Source of the DNA: Candidatus Woesearchaeota archaeon
GTDB taxonomy: Archaea > Nanobdellota > Nanobdellia > SCGC-AAA011-G17 > JAPLZO01
Length of the DNA stretch: 10,139 nt
Assembly: GCA_026394995.1 (NCBI GenBank)
Contig: JAPLZO010000051.1
Coordinates: forward strand, 1-10,139
Direction: 5' to 3'
Shown: positions 1 to 5,694 of the stretch, piece after piece
How the letters are laid out: each line of letters starts with the position of its first letter
Numbering within the stretch: the stretch's first letter is position 1
Notes under the pieces: generated by a model
The model's database searches: none
Told to the model about the DNA's origin: nothing
Seen by the model: the letters and a program-made list of their open reading frames with translations, nothing else
Position numbers and translations under genes: made by a program

Positions 1-12
1 TAATATATAAGC
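1..12 (-). promoter_or_regulatory. possible TATA box for a gene beyond the left edge
   Basis: On the minus strand, just after the stop codon of the pilin-like gene ending at 29, the sequence reads AGCTTATATATTA, which resembles an archaeal TATA box. Any start it serves would lie outside the window, so this is only a suggestion from base composition and position. Confidence 0.2.
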
Positions 13-28
13 TTTTTGTTTTTAAGAT

Positions 29-1165
29 TTATAATTTTTCACAATCATTATTTCCAGCTTTATACCAAACAGATACTAATTTACAAGGCCCAAAACCACA
101 AGGATCATTTTTACAATTTTCTATCCAGTATACACTATTAAACAAATTTTTATCATAATCACCACAACTATTATAGAATCTACAAGCTACACATTGAGAT
201 ACACTAGAATCAGCATATCTAAAACATCCAATTCTTTTATAAACTAGTTTATCTTCTTTTTGCATATAGACACTAACTTTAGTATTCAAAACATTTAATT
301 CAATTTGATTATTCAGAGATGGACAATTGTCATAAGAGATTGTTTCACAATCTATTGGTTCAGCTAATTCTAAAACAATGATTTTATATTCATTAGGCAT
401 TAAAATTTTTAAATTTTCATTATTCTTAAATATACTAAAAGCATCTTTATAGTAATTTTTACCTAATATCATATAATCTCTAATTAATTTTATATAAGCC
501 TCATTAATTAAATTTTTATTTTTCTCTTTATCTTTTTCTAATTCAGCAATATAAGCTTTTAATTTTTCAATAGCCATGTTATAATTTCCAAGTTTTTCAT
601 ATTTCTCAGCATCATCTAATAATGCTTTAACATTTGGCGATAATTCATTCACTTGTTTGTTTATATCACCTAATTTAGATTTACATTTTTCTTCAATAAT
701 TTTTATTTTATCAACTTGGTTTTGACTAGTGGTTTTGTTATCATCTCTACACCCTTGATAATATTTGGATTTGGTATCTGCACAATTTTTTGTATATTCT
801 TCATATTTAACAGAAGCTGTTTTAAATCTATTAACCAAATCTTGCGTGCAAAATCTCTCATCAAAAGTTTCTATTCCACTAGATAATTGATTAGCTTCTA
901 AAAATAAACCATCCATATATTTTTGTGCTGAAGCTTTATCTTTTTGTTCTTGAGTCATTGCACCAGGAGTAGTTGGTGTCTTAGTAAATATATCACTTAA
1001 TCCCGTATTATCCAAAGCATTAGTAACACTTTCTCCAAATTTTCCAAATTTTTGTAGATTAGGTCTAAAATAAATAAATAAAGCAGCTACAATAACAACT
1101 AAAATAACAACCACAATTATAAAATTGATAAGTTTTCCTAACTCAATATCACCTCTTTTGTTCAT
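29..1165 (-). CDS. pilin-like protein with TPR-like, cysteine-rich extracellular body
   Basis: 378 aa. The N-terminus is MNKRGDIELGKLINF followed by a strongly hydrophobic helix to about residue 33, like an archaeal class III (pilin) head with the K-R-G processing-type motif. The positive head should sit in the cytoplasm and the body outside. Residues about 70-170 are helical and charged. About 182-250 fit a TPR pattern (AEKYEKLGNYNMAIEKL, with A186, Y189, L192, G193, Y195, A198). The C-terminal third is cysteine-rich: 14 cysteines in the whole protein, ten after residue 270, including a CVAC pair at 325-328. An even number of cysteines in an exported body suggests disulfides. An upstream in-frame TTG (1174) would add MVK, but the ATG at 1165 gives the standard MNKRG head and follows the preceding stop by one base. 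It is the last gene of a three-gene operon with the same head. A minor pilin, tip adhesin or pseudopilin role is inferred; the body is not a family I recognise. Confidence 0.85.
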   Translation of the reverse strand: MNKRGDIELGKLINFIIVVVILVVIVAALFIYFRPNLQKFGKFGESVTNALDNTGLSDIFTKTPTTPGAMTQEQKDKASAQKYMDGLFLEANQLSSGIETFDERFCTQDLVNRFKTASVKYEEYTKNCADTKSKYYQGCRDDNKTTSQNQVDKIKIIEEKCKSKLGDINKQVNELSPNVKALLDDAEKYEKLGNYNMAIEKLKAYIAELEKDKEKNKNLINEAYIKLIRDYMILGKNYYKDAFSIFKNNENLKILMPNEYKIIVLELAEPIDCETISYDNCPSLNNQIELNVLNTKVSVYMQKEDKLVYKRIGCFRYADSSVSQCVACRFYNSCGDYDKNLFNSVYWIENCKNDPCGFGPCKLVSVWYKAGNNDCEKL

Positions 1166-1166
1166 T

Positions 1167-1298
1167 TTAACCAAGAGCTTTTAAAAAAGCCTCCTTTATC
1201 TGATTAATATATTTAATTCCAAAGAATAATAGAACCACAACAGCAATAACAATAATTAGCTCTATTAATTTACTAAGCTCTAAATCACCTTTTTTCAT
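1167..1298 (-). CDS. tiny pilin-like single-helix protein
   Basis: 43 aa. It starts MKKGDLELSKLIELI, continues as a hydrophobic helix to about residue 27, and ends in a short amphipathic tail GIKYINQIKEAFLKALG. The head closely matches the 378 aa protein downstream (KRGDIELGKLI against KKGDLELSKLI), so the two look paralogous in the signal/helix region. The ATG overlaps the TGA of the 49 aa gene (ATGA), and the stop lies one base before the ATG of the 378 aa gene, which supports translation as a coupled operon. If processed after G4 the mature protein would be about 39 residues, almost only the pilin helix. A minimal pilin/pseudopilin or membrane plug for the pilus machine is possible; function is not shown. 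Confidence 0.72.
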   Translation of the reverse strand: MKKGDLELSKLIELIIVIAVVVLLFFGIKYINQIKEAFLKALG

Positions 1299-1444
1299 CC
1301 TATTCTCACAATATCTTTTAATTTAGCTAATAAATTATAATCTTTATTCTTTAAAGCTATGATAAATAATATTACAACAACAAGAAGTGCTAATCCTATT
1401 AATAGTTTTCCTAATTCGCTTAATTCCATGGCACCTCTTTTCAT
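1295..1444 (-). CDS. tiny pilin-like single-helix protein
   Basis: 49 aa, starting MKRGAMELSELGKLLIG, with a hydrophobic helix to about residue 31 and a charged tail (LKNKDYNLLAKLKDIVRIG). The K-R-G motif followed by EL.(E/K)L.KLL matches the heads of the two downstream proteins. It is the first gene of the unit. A TATA box (TTTATATAT, 1474-1466) is centred about 26 bases before the ATG, so the mRNA would be nearly leaderless. A second in-frame ATG at residue 6 follows GAGGTG by only two bases; starting there would delete the KRG motif, so residue 1 is preferred. The stop overlaps the next start (ATGA). Likely a minimal pilin or pseudopilin; inferred from head and context only. Confidence 0.7.
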   Translation of the reverse strand: MKRGAMELSELGKLLIGLALLVVVILFIIALKNKDYNLLAKLKDIVRIG

Positions 1445-1465
1445 ATCAATTTAAAAATTTTTCTG

Positions 1466-1474
1466 ATATATAAA
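1466..1474 (-). promoter_or_regulatory. TATA box of the mini-pilin operon
   Basis: TTTATATAT on the minus strand, centred about 26 bases before the ATG at 1444. This matches archaeal TATA spacing for a transcript that begins at or near the start codon. A plus-strand TATA-like site lies beside it, making a small divergent promoter region. Confidence 0.6.
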
Positions 1475-1482
1475 GATTTATA

Positions 1483-1491
1483 CTATATAAT
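1483..1491 (+). promoter_or_regulatory. possible plus-strand TATA box
   Basis: CTATATAAT on the plus strand lies about 26 bases before position 1513, close to the start of the open frame at 1505-1678. It could drive that frame as a leaderless message. The surrounding sequence is so AT-rich that chance is a real alternative. Confidence 0.35.
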
Positions 1492-1504
1492 GTAACTACT
1501 ATAG

Positions 1505-1678
1505 AATAATAATATTTATGTAAAATCAGAGTTACAAAGAATTGGTAATAATATAGCACAACAAATTAAGTCAAGTCCAGAATATAAACAATTTGAAGAA
1601 GAAAAAAGAAATATATCTTTAAAATGGCGTAATCTTAGAAATGAATTACATAATGCAAAATTTTTAACTTCTATATAA
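1505..1678 (+). pseudogene. open frame lacking a normal start: gene remnant or small gene
   Basis: A frame of 57 sense codons opens after a TAG at 1502 and ends with TAA at 1676-1678. It has no ATG, GTG or TTG. The translation (KSELQRIGNNIAQQIKSS, then an acidic-basic helical stretch with KWRNLRNELHNAKF) looks like a real hydrophilic helical protein rather than random AT-rich sequence. An ATG at 1518 is one base out of frame and runs straight into TAA. An ATT codon at 1514 falls about 26 bases after a TATA-like site. Its stop abuts the stop of the convergent 205 aa gene with no gap, as at the other convergent junctions here. It may be a decayed gene, a frameshifted small gene, or a gene with a rare start. 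I recognise no family. Confidence 0.35.
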
Positions 1679-2296
1679 TTAAATACCCTTATAAATATAC
1701 TTGCATCCAGCTAATGTAACTATATCTTTTGATGGTGCTATTACAATTTTAGATATTCTTTCTCCAGGAAGAACCGGCACTACCCCATAAACGGTAGTTA
1801 ATCCTAATTTAAGGTTATATTCTTCTCTAAGTGTTATAACATATTCATCTTCAGGTTTCAATTTGTTAAATAAACCTAAAAACTCAAAGTTAGATTTATC
1901 AATAATTTTTTTATATTTATCTTCATTCAAAATTTTATTTATATCTTCAATATTTGTTTCTTTTTTAACCTTAAATCTCATATAGTCAAAACAATTAATT
2001 TGGAATGGACTACCAAAAAATCTTACCATTACATTTCTTTTTCCACTAAAAAAAGTTGTCCAAGCATCAGTTATTTTATCAGCAACTTCTTGTTCATTAA
2101 CTAATTCTGCTTTAAAAGTTTTACAATTAAATTTATCCATAAGTATACTTAATTTGCAAATCCACCTATCTCCAGTCTCACTAGCAAAACCACTTAAATT
2201 TGTAACAAAAATAACTAGAACCAAAAAAGAAACTAGTATTAAAATTAATATTACAATAGTTCCAGTTGCTAATCCTTTTTTATTTAAGCATACCAT
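1679..2296 (-). CDS. pilin-like protein with a single N-terminal helix and exported domain
   Basis: 205 aa. The head MVCLNKKGLATGTIVILI plus hydrophobic residues to about 32 looks like an archaeal class III signal: a positive K-K-G, then a GTIV-type helix similar in style to archaellin/pilin N-termini. The remainder (33-205) is a mixed alpha/beta body with four cysteines (47, 58, 102, 198), predicted outside. A strand-rich C-terminus (YVITLREEYNLKLGLTTVYG) would suit a pilin globular domain. The ATG at 2296 is chosen because the nearer codon before NKKG is TTA. This start lies inside the end of the 37 aa gene (17-base overlap), so translation is probably coupled. It is the last gene of the operon that begins at 3261. 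A major or minor pilin role is inferred. Confidence 0.82.
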   Translation of the reverse strand: MVCLNKKGLATGTIVILILILVSFLVLVIFVTNLSGFASETGDRWICKLSILMDKFNCKTFKAELVNEQEVADKITDAWTTFFSGKRNVMVRFFGSPFQINCFDYMRFKVKKETNIEDINKILNEDKYKKIIDKSNFEFLGLFNKLKPEDEYVITLREEYNLKLGLTTVYGVVPVLPGERISKIVIAPSKDIVTLAGCKYIYKGI

Positions 2297-2393
2297 TTAA
2301 AATACCTTTAACAATCATAAATATCAAAATTATTATAATAATAATTAAAATAAAATAAGCAATATATTTTATGCTTAATGTTTGTGATTCCAT
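2280..2393 (-). CDS. 37 aa single-helix membrane protein
   Basis: Translation begins MESQTLSIKYIAYFI, runs through an almost pure isoleucine/leucine helix (residues about 11-28) and ends VKGILNGMLK. The ATG lies two bases after the stop of the 66 aa gene, and the end overlaps the 205 aa gene by 17 bases in another frame. That packing is what supports it as a gene. It lacks the K-R-G motif, so it is not an obvious pilin. It could be a small membrane subunit, or a leader peptide whose translation opens the start of the downstream pilin gene. Compositional bias in AT-rich DNA readily gives Ile-rich frames, so confidence is moderate. Confidence 0.5.
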   Translation of the reverse strand: MESQTLSIKYIAYFILIIIIIILIFMIVKGILNGMLK

Positions 2394-2395
2394 AT

Positions 2396-2596
2396 TTATT
2401 CTGATACCACTTTTCTTCCACTTCTAAAACCAACTATTATTGCAATTACACCAATAGCAACAATTATACCTTGATAATATACTCCTTCAGCTGGTATTCC
2501 TGCTAAAGAACTTGGAATCCAACTTTGTGACTTCAAAAGTGGCCATAATCCACCTAACACGGTTAATATTCCTATTAATGTTAACATTAGTTTCAT
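2396..2596 (-). CDS. small two-helix membrane protein
   Basis: 66 aa. Residues about 2-18 form one hydrophobic helix (KLMLTLIGILTVLGGLWPLL) and about 43-58 a second (GIIVAIGVIAIIVGF), joined by a loop with Pro and aromatic residues; the tail is basic (RSGRKVVSE). The start is the ATG at 2596, set by a strong Shine-Dalgarno GAGGAGGTG with a four-base spacer. An in-frame TTG at 2611 would lie before that site and is rejected. The Shine-Dalgarno covers the stop of the upstream 217 aa gene. I recognise no family; the context suggests an accessory membrane subunit of the pilus-like cluster. Confidence 0.75.
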   Translation of the reverse strand: MKLMLTLIGILTVLGGLWPLLKSQSWIPSSLAGIPAEGVYYQGIIVAIGVIAIIVGFRSGRKVVSE

Positions 2597-2600
2597 TTTA

Positions 2601-2609
2601 CACCTCCTC
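2601..2609 (-). promoter_or_regulatory. strong Shine-Dalgarno site that fixes the 66 aa start
   Basis: GAGGAGGTG on the minus strand, four bases before the ATG at 2596. It pairs well with the usual archaeal 16S 3' end and overlaps the stop codon of the gene before it, so it allows re-initiation after that gene. Confidence 0.75.
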
Positions 2610-3261
2610 AATCTTTAGATTTTTTTCTTATAAATAATCCAATTATAACTCCAAGTATTGCTAATACAAACAAAAATCCACCTAAACTAAAAATATCAAG
2701 CCCTGTTGAAAAATAAATTTCATCAATTATATCATAAATCCAATAATCACCAGTCATTCCAAACCATCTATCAATTATAAAGAATAAAATATAAACCGCA
2801 ATATAGGTAACACTTAATGCAAATAAAAAACTCTTACTCGAAGAATATATTATTTTATACACAAAAAATAATAGGATAATAATAAATATTAACAAAGCCC
2901 ATATTCCAAAATTTCCTACTAAAGAAAAACCTGATTTTTGTTCCCAAATTAACAAAGAAAATGCTAAAAATACTCCTATACCAATATAAACACCTTTACC
3001 TCCTGCACCCTTAAAGTGTTCACCAAAAACAGCTCTTCCTAAACCTAAAAATACCATTAAAAATATAAAAAAATCAAACCAACCAGAATTATTTTCATAC
3101 CAAGTAACAATTTGAGTTCCATTACCCAATCCAATATTTGAACCAAAATCAAATAGATTAAATAATCCACCTACACCATTTCCTCTCACATAATAAACAG
3201 CATTAACATTTACAACTAATAACAATAACAACAAAATTACTATTAAACCTCTTTTATTCAT
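2608..3261 (-). CDS. six-helix membrane protein of unknown function
   Basis: 217 aa. It starts MNKRGLIVILLLLLLVVNVN followed by AVYY, which could be a cleavable Sec signal (V-N-A then V) or a class III-type head. An exported loop of about 40 residues follows, rich in Gly, Asn and aromatics (FNLFDFGSNIGLGNGTQ). Further hydrophobic segments lie near 61-79, 90-106, 116-137, 145-163 and 190-211, and the C-terminus is basic (RKKSKD). A TATA box 26 bases before the ATG makes it the first gene of the operon leading through the 66, 37 and 205 aa genes. Its co-transcription with a pilin-like gene suggests a membrane part of the same apparatus. I recognise no domain. Confidence 0.8.
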   Translation of the reverse strand: MNKRGLIVILLLLLLVVNVNAVYYVRGNGVGGLFNLFDFGSNIGLGNGTQIVTWYENNSGWFDFFIFLMVFLGLGRAVFGEHFKGAGGKGVYIGIGVFLAFSLLIWEQKSGFSLVGNFGIWALLIFIIILLFFVYKIIYSSSKSFLFALSVTYIAVYILFFIIDRWFGMTGDYWIYDIIDEIYFSTGLDIFSLGGFLFVLAILGVIIGLFIRKKSKD

Positions 3262-3281
3262 ATTATTATAAGGATTTAGAT

Positions 3282-3293
3282 TTATATTTAAAA
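3282..3293 (-). promoter_or_regulatory. TATA box of the 217 aa operon
   Basis: TTTTAAATATAA on the minus strand, centred about 26 bases before the ATG at 3261. The transcript would start at or within a few bases of the start codon. Confidence 0.6.
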
Positions 3294-3314
3294 CTTTCTA
3301 AGAGTTTTAGAATG

Positions 3315-3324
3315 ATTTAAATAG
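3315..3324 (+). promoter_or_regulatory. TATA box of the PspC-domain gene
   Basis: ATTTAAATAG on the plus strand, centred about 27 bases before the ATG at 3347, with no Shine-Dalgarno between them. It forms a divergent promoter pair with the minus-strand TATA at 3282-3293. Confidence 0.6.
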
Positions 3325-3346
3325 AACCTAAATATTAAATTTTACA

Positions 3347-3553
3347 ATGGCCCAAATAAAAAGATTATATAGATCTGGAAAAGAAAAAATTTTAGGTGGA
3401 GTTTGTGGGGGTATAGCAGAATATTTTAACATTGATCCAATAATAGTAAGATTACTTTGGATATTATCTATCTTCTTATGGGGTCTGGGAATTATATTTT
3501 ACATAATAGCCTGGATAATAATCCCCAAAAATCCAAAACATAAATGGAACTAA
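3347..3553 (+). CDS. PspC-domain membrane protein
   Basis: 68 aa, the usual size of a stand-alone PspC domain (PF04024-type). The signature is clear: RSGKEKILGGVCGGIAEYF (residues 9-27), then N-I-D-P-I-I-V-R (28-35) and one hydrophobic helix at about 37-59 ending in a short basic tail. In bacteria PspC is a membrane sensor of envelope stress, often triggered by secretion or pilus components; in archaea such small PspC proteins are common and their role is unclear. It has its own promoter, points against the surrounding pilus genes, and its stop overlaps the stop of the TadC-like gene by four bases. A stress link to the pilus machine is inference from position only. Confidence 0.93.
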   Translation: MAQIKRLYRSGKEKILGGVCGGIAEYFNIDPIIVRLLWILSIFLWGLGIIFYIIAWIIIPKNPKHKWN

Positions 3554-5694
3554 CCTGGTGCAGTGGCAGTTAAGTTTACTAGATTTGCCAAAGCATTGAA
3601 CACAAGTATTCCTAATAAAGAAATTATAAAATAAAATACAGTGCTTCTAATCAAATTTTTGCCTAAACTATACTCCAAATTTAATTTATCAACACCTCTT
3701 TCAACACTATTTCCTAAAATGGTTAATATTATTGTTATCTCCACAACATATAATCCTACAACAATTTGAAATTGATATGTGGGTATAACATCTTGTATTC
3801 TCATAATATTAACTAACCCTCCTAATCCACCCATACCTTCAACGTTTTCAGTTCCAATATTAGCAAATTGTTCACCAAGTTTATTTATTATAGTAACTAC
3901 CATTGAAGCAACACCTATAACAATACCAGCTATTATTGGTGTTAAGAAATTAATTTGGCTTTTCATAGAGCTTATAATATCTGCAAGTAAATCTTTTAGT
4001 CTTTCATTTACTTTTCTAATCCTATTAACATAATCAGAAAATGTCATCAAACTTGTAGCAACAATCTTAGGACTTTTTTTAGCACTCTCTATTAAAATTT
4101 TCATAGAACTTTCAATTAAAGAACTTGGATAAGATATTATTGCACCTCTTTCATTATTAAAAATTGCATTTTTAACATCCATTCCTAATCTTTTAATATT
4201 ATCACTTACTAATCTAAAAAAGTTTCCAGAAGGAGTATCTTTCATATTTTCTGCAACCTGTCCAAATGCCAATTCAACAGGAATATTATCACCAACTCTA
4301 TTACCTAGTTGAAATAATGCTCCAGAGAACTCATTTTCTAAATTGTCTATCATCTTTTTAACTTGAATTAATTTTTTACTTCTTAATCTATAATGTATTC
4401 CTAAACCAAGAGCTATTCCTAATGGGATTAATAAACCAAATAAAGCAGCTCCTACACCATAGGGTCCATTAGTTTCTTTATAATCGAGAAATTTACCTTC
4501 TAATAGTGTATCTTTAAATATATTAAAATCAAAACTTGGATTTAAATAGTGAATTATTACAGGAAAAAATCCTGCTATTAATATTATACTACCAATTAAA
4601 ACTCCAATAAACATGGTGCTTATTGGTATATTTCCCCAATAAACATTTTGATATTTTTTAAATTCAGGATGCTCTTTTAAAACCTCTGCCTCTCCATATC
4701 CAGTGGGCCTAGATAATAAAATGTTATAACCTAAAGCCATAACTAAAATGGGTAATACCACATCATAAAGTATGGCTATATGATACCATTTTATTAAACC
4801 AGATAAAAAACTTCCTGCCAATGGTAATATAACTAAACCTAATATTGGCAAGATAACACCTAACATATGTAATGTTGTTATTGGTGACTTCAAATTTTGA
4901 GCATAATGCATCATCTTGTCATAAGTTCCTTCTAGCATTACTTCTAATCCTTTTTCTAAAACTTCAATTCTTCTTGCTTCTTGTTGTTCATACAAACTAC
5001 TTTCAATTAAATGAAAACTTTCTATAAACTCTAAATTCCATTCTCTCCAACTTTCTAAATAATTATCTAAAGATTCTTTTATTGTAACATATTTTGCAAC
5101 TTCAACATCCCAGAATATTTTTTTAAAATCTAAAGATAATGGTCCTGATATATGTTCAGCAGAAAATTTAATTGCTCTTTCTAAGTTACTTGTATGTCTC
5201 ATGTACATTACAATATATAATATACATAAAACCATTTGATTACTTGCCTCTAATCTCCATTTATTAGCAAAATAATGTGGCAATCCAGCTAATAATTTAA
5301 TACAAATACCACCAGCTATTATAATAACCAAAGGTAAAAATATCATTGGGCTTCCTAAAATAAATGAAACTCCTCCTATTAAAAGTCCAATAAATATTAT
5401 CAAAATTGAAAACAAAGCAGCGAAACTAGTTGCTCCATTAGGAGTCATATTTAAATGACATATACTTATAGACCTTTGCAGTTTTTCTCTTTCTTCATCT
5501 TTAGCTTTAACAGTTAAAATTTTTTCAGCAGAATTACATAATTTTTCATATGCACCTATATTCATAGTAAGAGCTTCTTCTCTAAATATCTCATAATCTC
5601 TAGAAAAATTAGAATCTGAAAATTCTTCTCCATTAATTTGTCCATTCAAAATATTCTCATATTTTCTAAGAATATCTTTTGTACTTTCATCCAA
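3550..5694 (-). CDS. TadC/PilC-like pilus assembly platform with two T2SF domains
   Basis: 714 aa. This is the polytopic inner-membrane platform of an archaeal type IV pilus system, partner of the ATPase encoded directly upstream. About nine hydrophobic segments are visible (near 90-113, 117-137, 276-297, 303-325, 359-383, 411-433, 584-603, 641-662, 683-704). Two cytoplasmic helical domains of T2SF type lie at about 145-270 and 440-580, so the fold is duplicated, as in archaeal PilC proteins, and longer than a single-repeat TadC. The N-terminal 80 residues are soluble. The start is TTG at 5694, since the nearby ATG (5690) is out of frame and the next in-frame ATG (residue 44) would cut the soluble region. 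AGAGGTG nine bases before the TTG supports it. It follows the ATPase stop with no gap, so the two are co-translated. Confidence 0.9.
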   Translation of the reverse strand: MDESTKDILRKYENILNGQINGEEFSDSNFSRDYEIFREEALTMNIGAYEKLCNSAEKILTVKAKDEEREKLQRSISICHLNMTPNGATSFAALFSILIIFIGLLIGGVSFILGSPMIFLPLVIIIAGGICIKLLAGLPHYFANKWRLEASNQMVLCILYIVMYMRHTSNLERAIKFSAEHISGPLSLDFKKIFWDVEVAKYVTIKESLDNYLESWREWNLEFIESFHLIESSLYEQQEARRIEVLEKGLEVMLEGTYDKMMHYAQNLKSPITTLHMLGVILPILGLVILPLAGSFLSGLIKWYHIAILYDVVLPILVMALGYNILLSRPTGYGEAEVLKEHPEFKKYQNVYWGNIPISTMFIGVLIGSIILIAGFFPVIIHYLNPSFDFNIFKDTLLEGKFLDYKETNGPYGVGAALFGLLIPLGIALGLGIHYRLRSKKLIQVKKMIDNLENEFSGALFQLGNRVGDNIPVELAFGQVAENMKDTPSGNFFRLVSDNIKRLGMDVKNAIFNNERGAIISYPSSLIESSMKILIESAKKSPKIVATSLMTFSDYVNRIRKVNERLKDLLADIISSMKSQINFLTPIIAGIVIGVASMVVTIINKLGEQFANIGTENVEGMGGLGGLVNIMRIQDVIPTYQFQIVVGLYVVEITIILTILGNSVERGVDKLNLEYSLGKNLIRSTVFYFIISLLGILVFNALANLVNLTATAPG

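Noticed and set aside
1190..1194. GGAGG as the ribosome site of the 378 aa gene
   Set aside because: It lies about 25 bases before the ATG at 1165, too far to act directly; it encodes Lys-Glu-Ala of the upstream mini-pilin.
1445..1678. RNA gene or CRISPR-like repeat in the gap between pilin operons
   Set aside because: No GC-rich stem, repeat units or tRNA features are visible; the stretch is better explained by promoters and the start-less open frame.
3779..4033. 84-codon plus-strand frame inside the TadC-like gene
   Set aside because: It is antisense to a well supported conserved gene, has no promoter or ribosome site, and its Ile/Pro-rich translation is a shadow of hydrophobic codons.
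5688..5690. ATG as start of the TadC-like gene
   Set aside because: It is out of frame; the in-frame TTG at 5694 with its Shine-Dalgarno site is the supported start.
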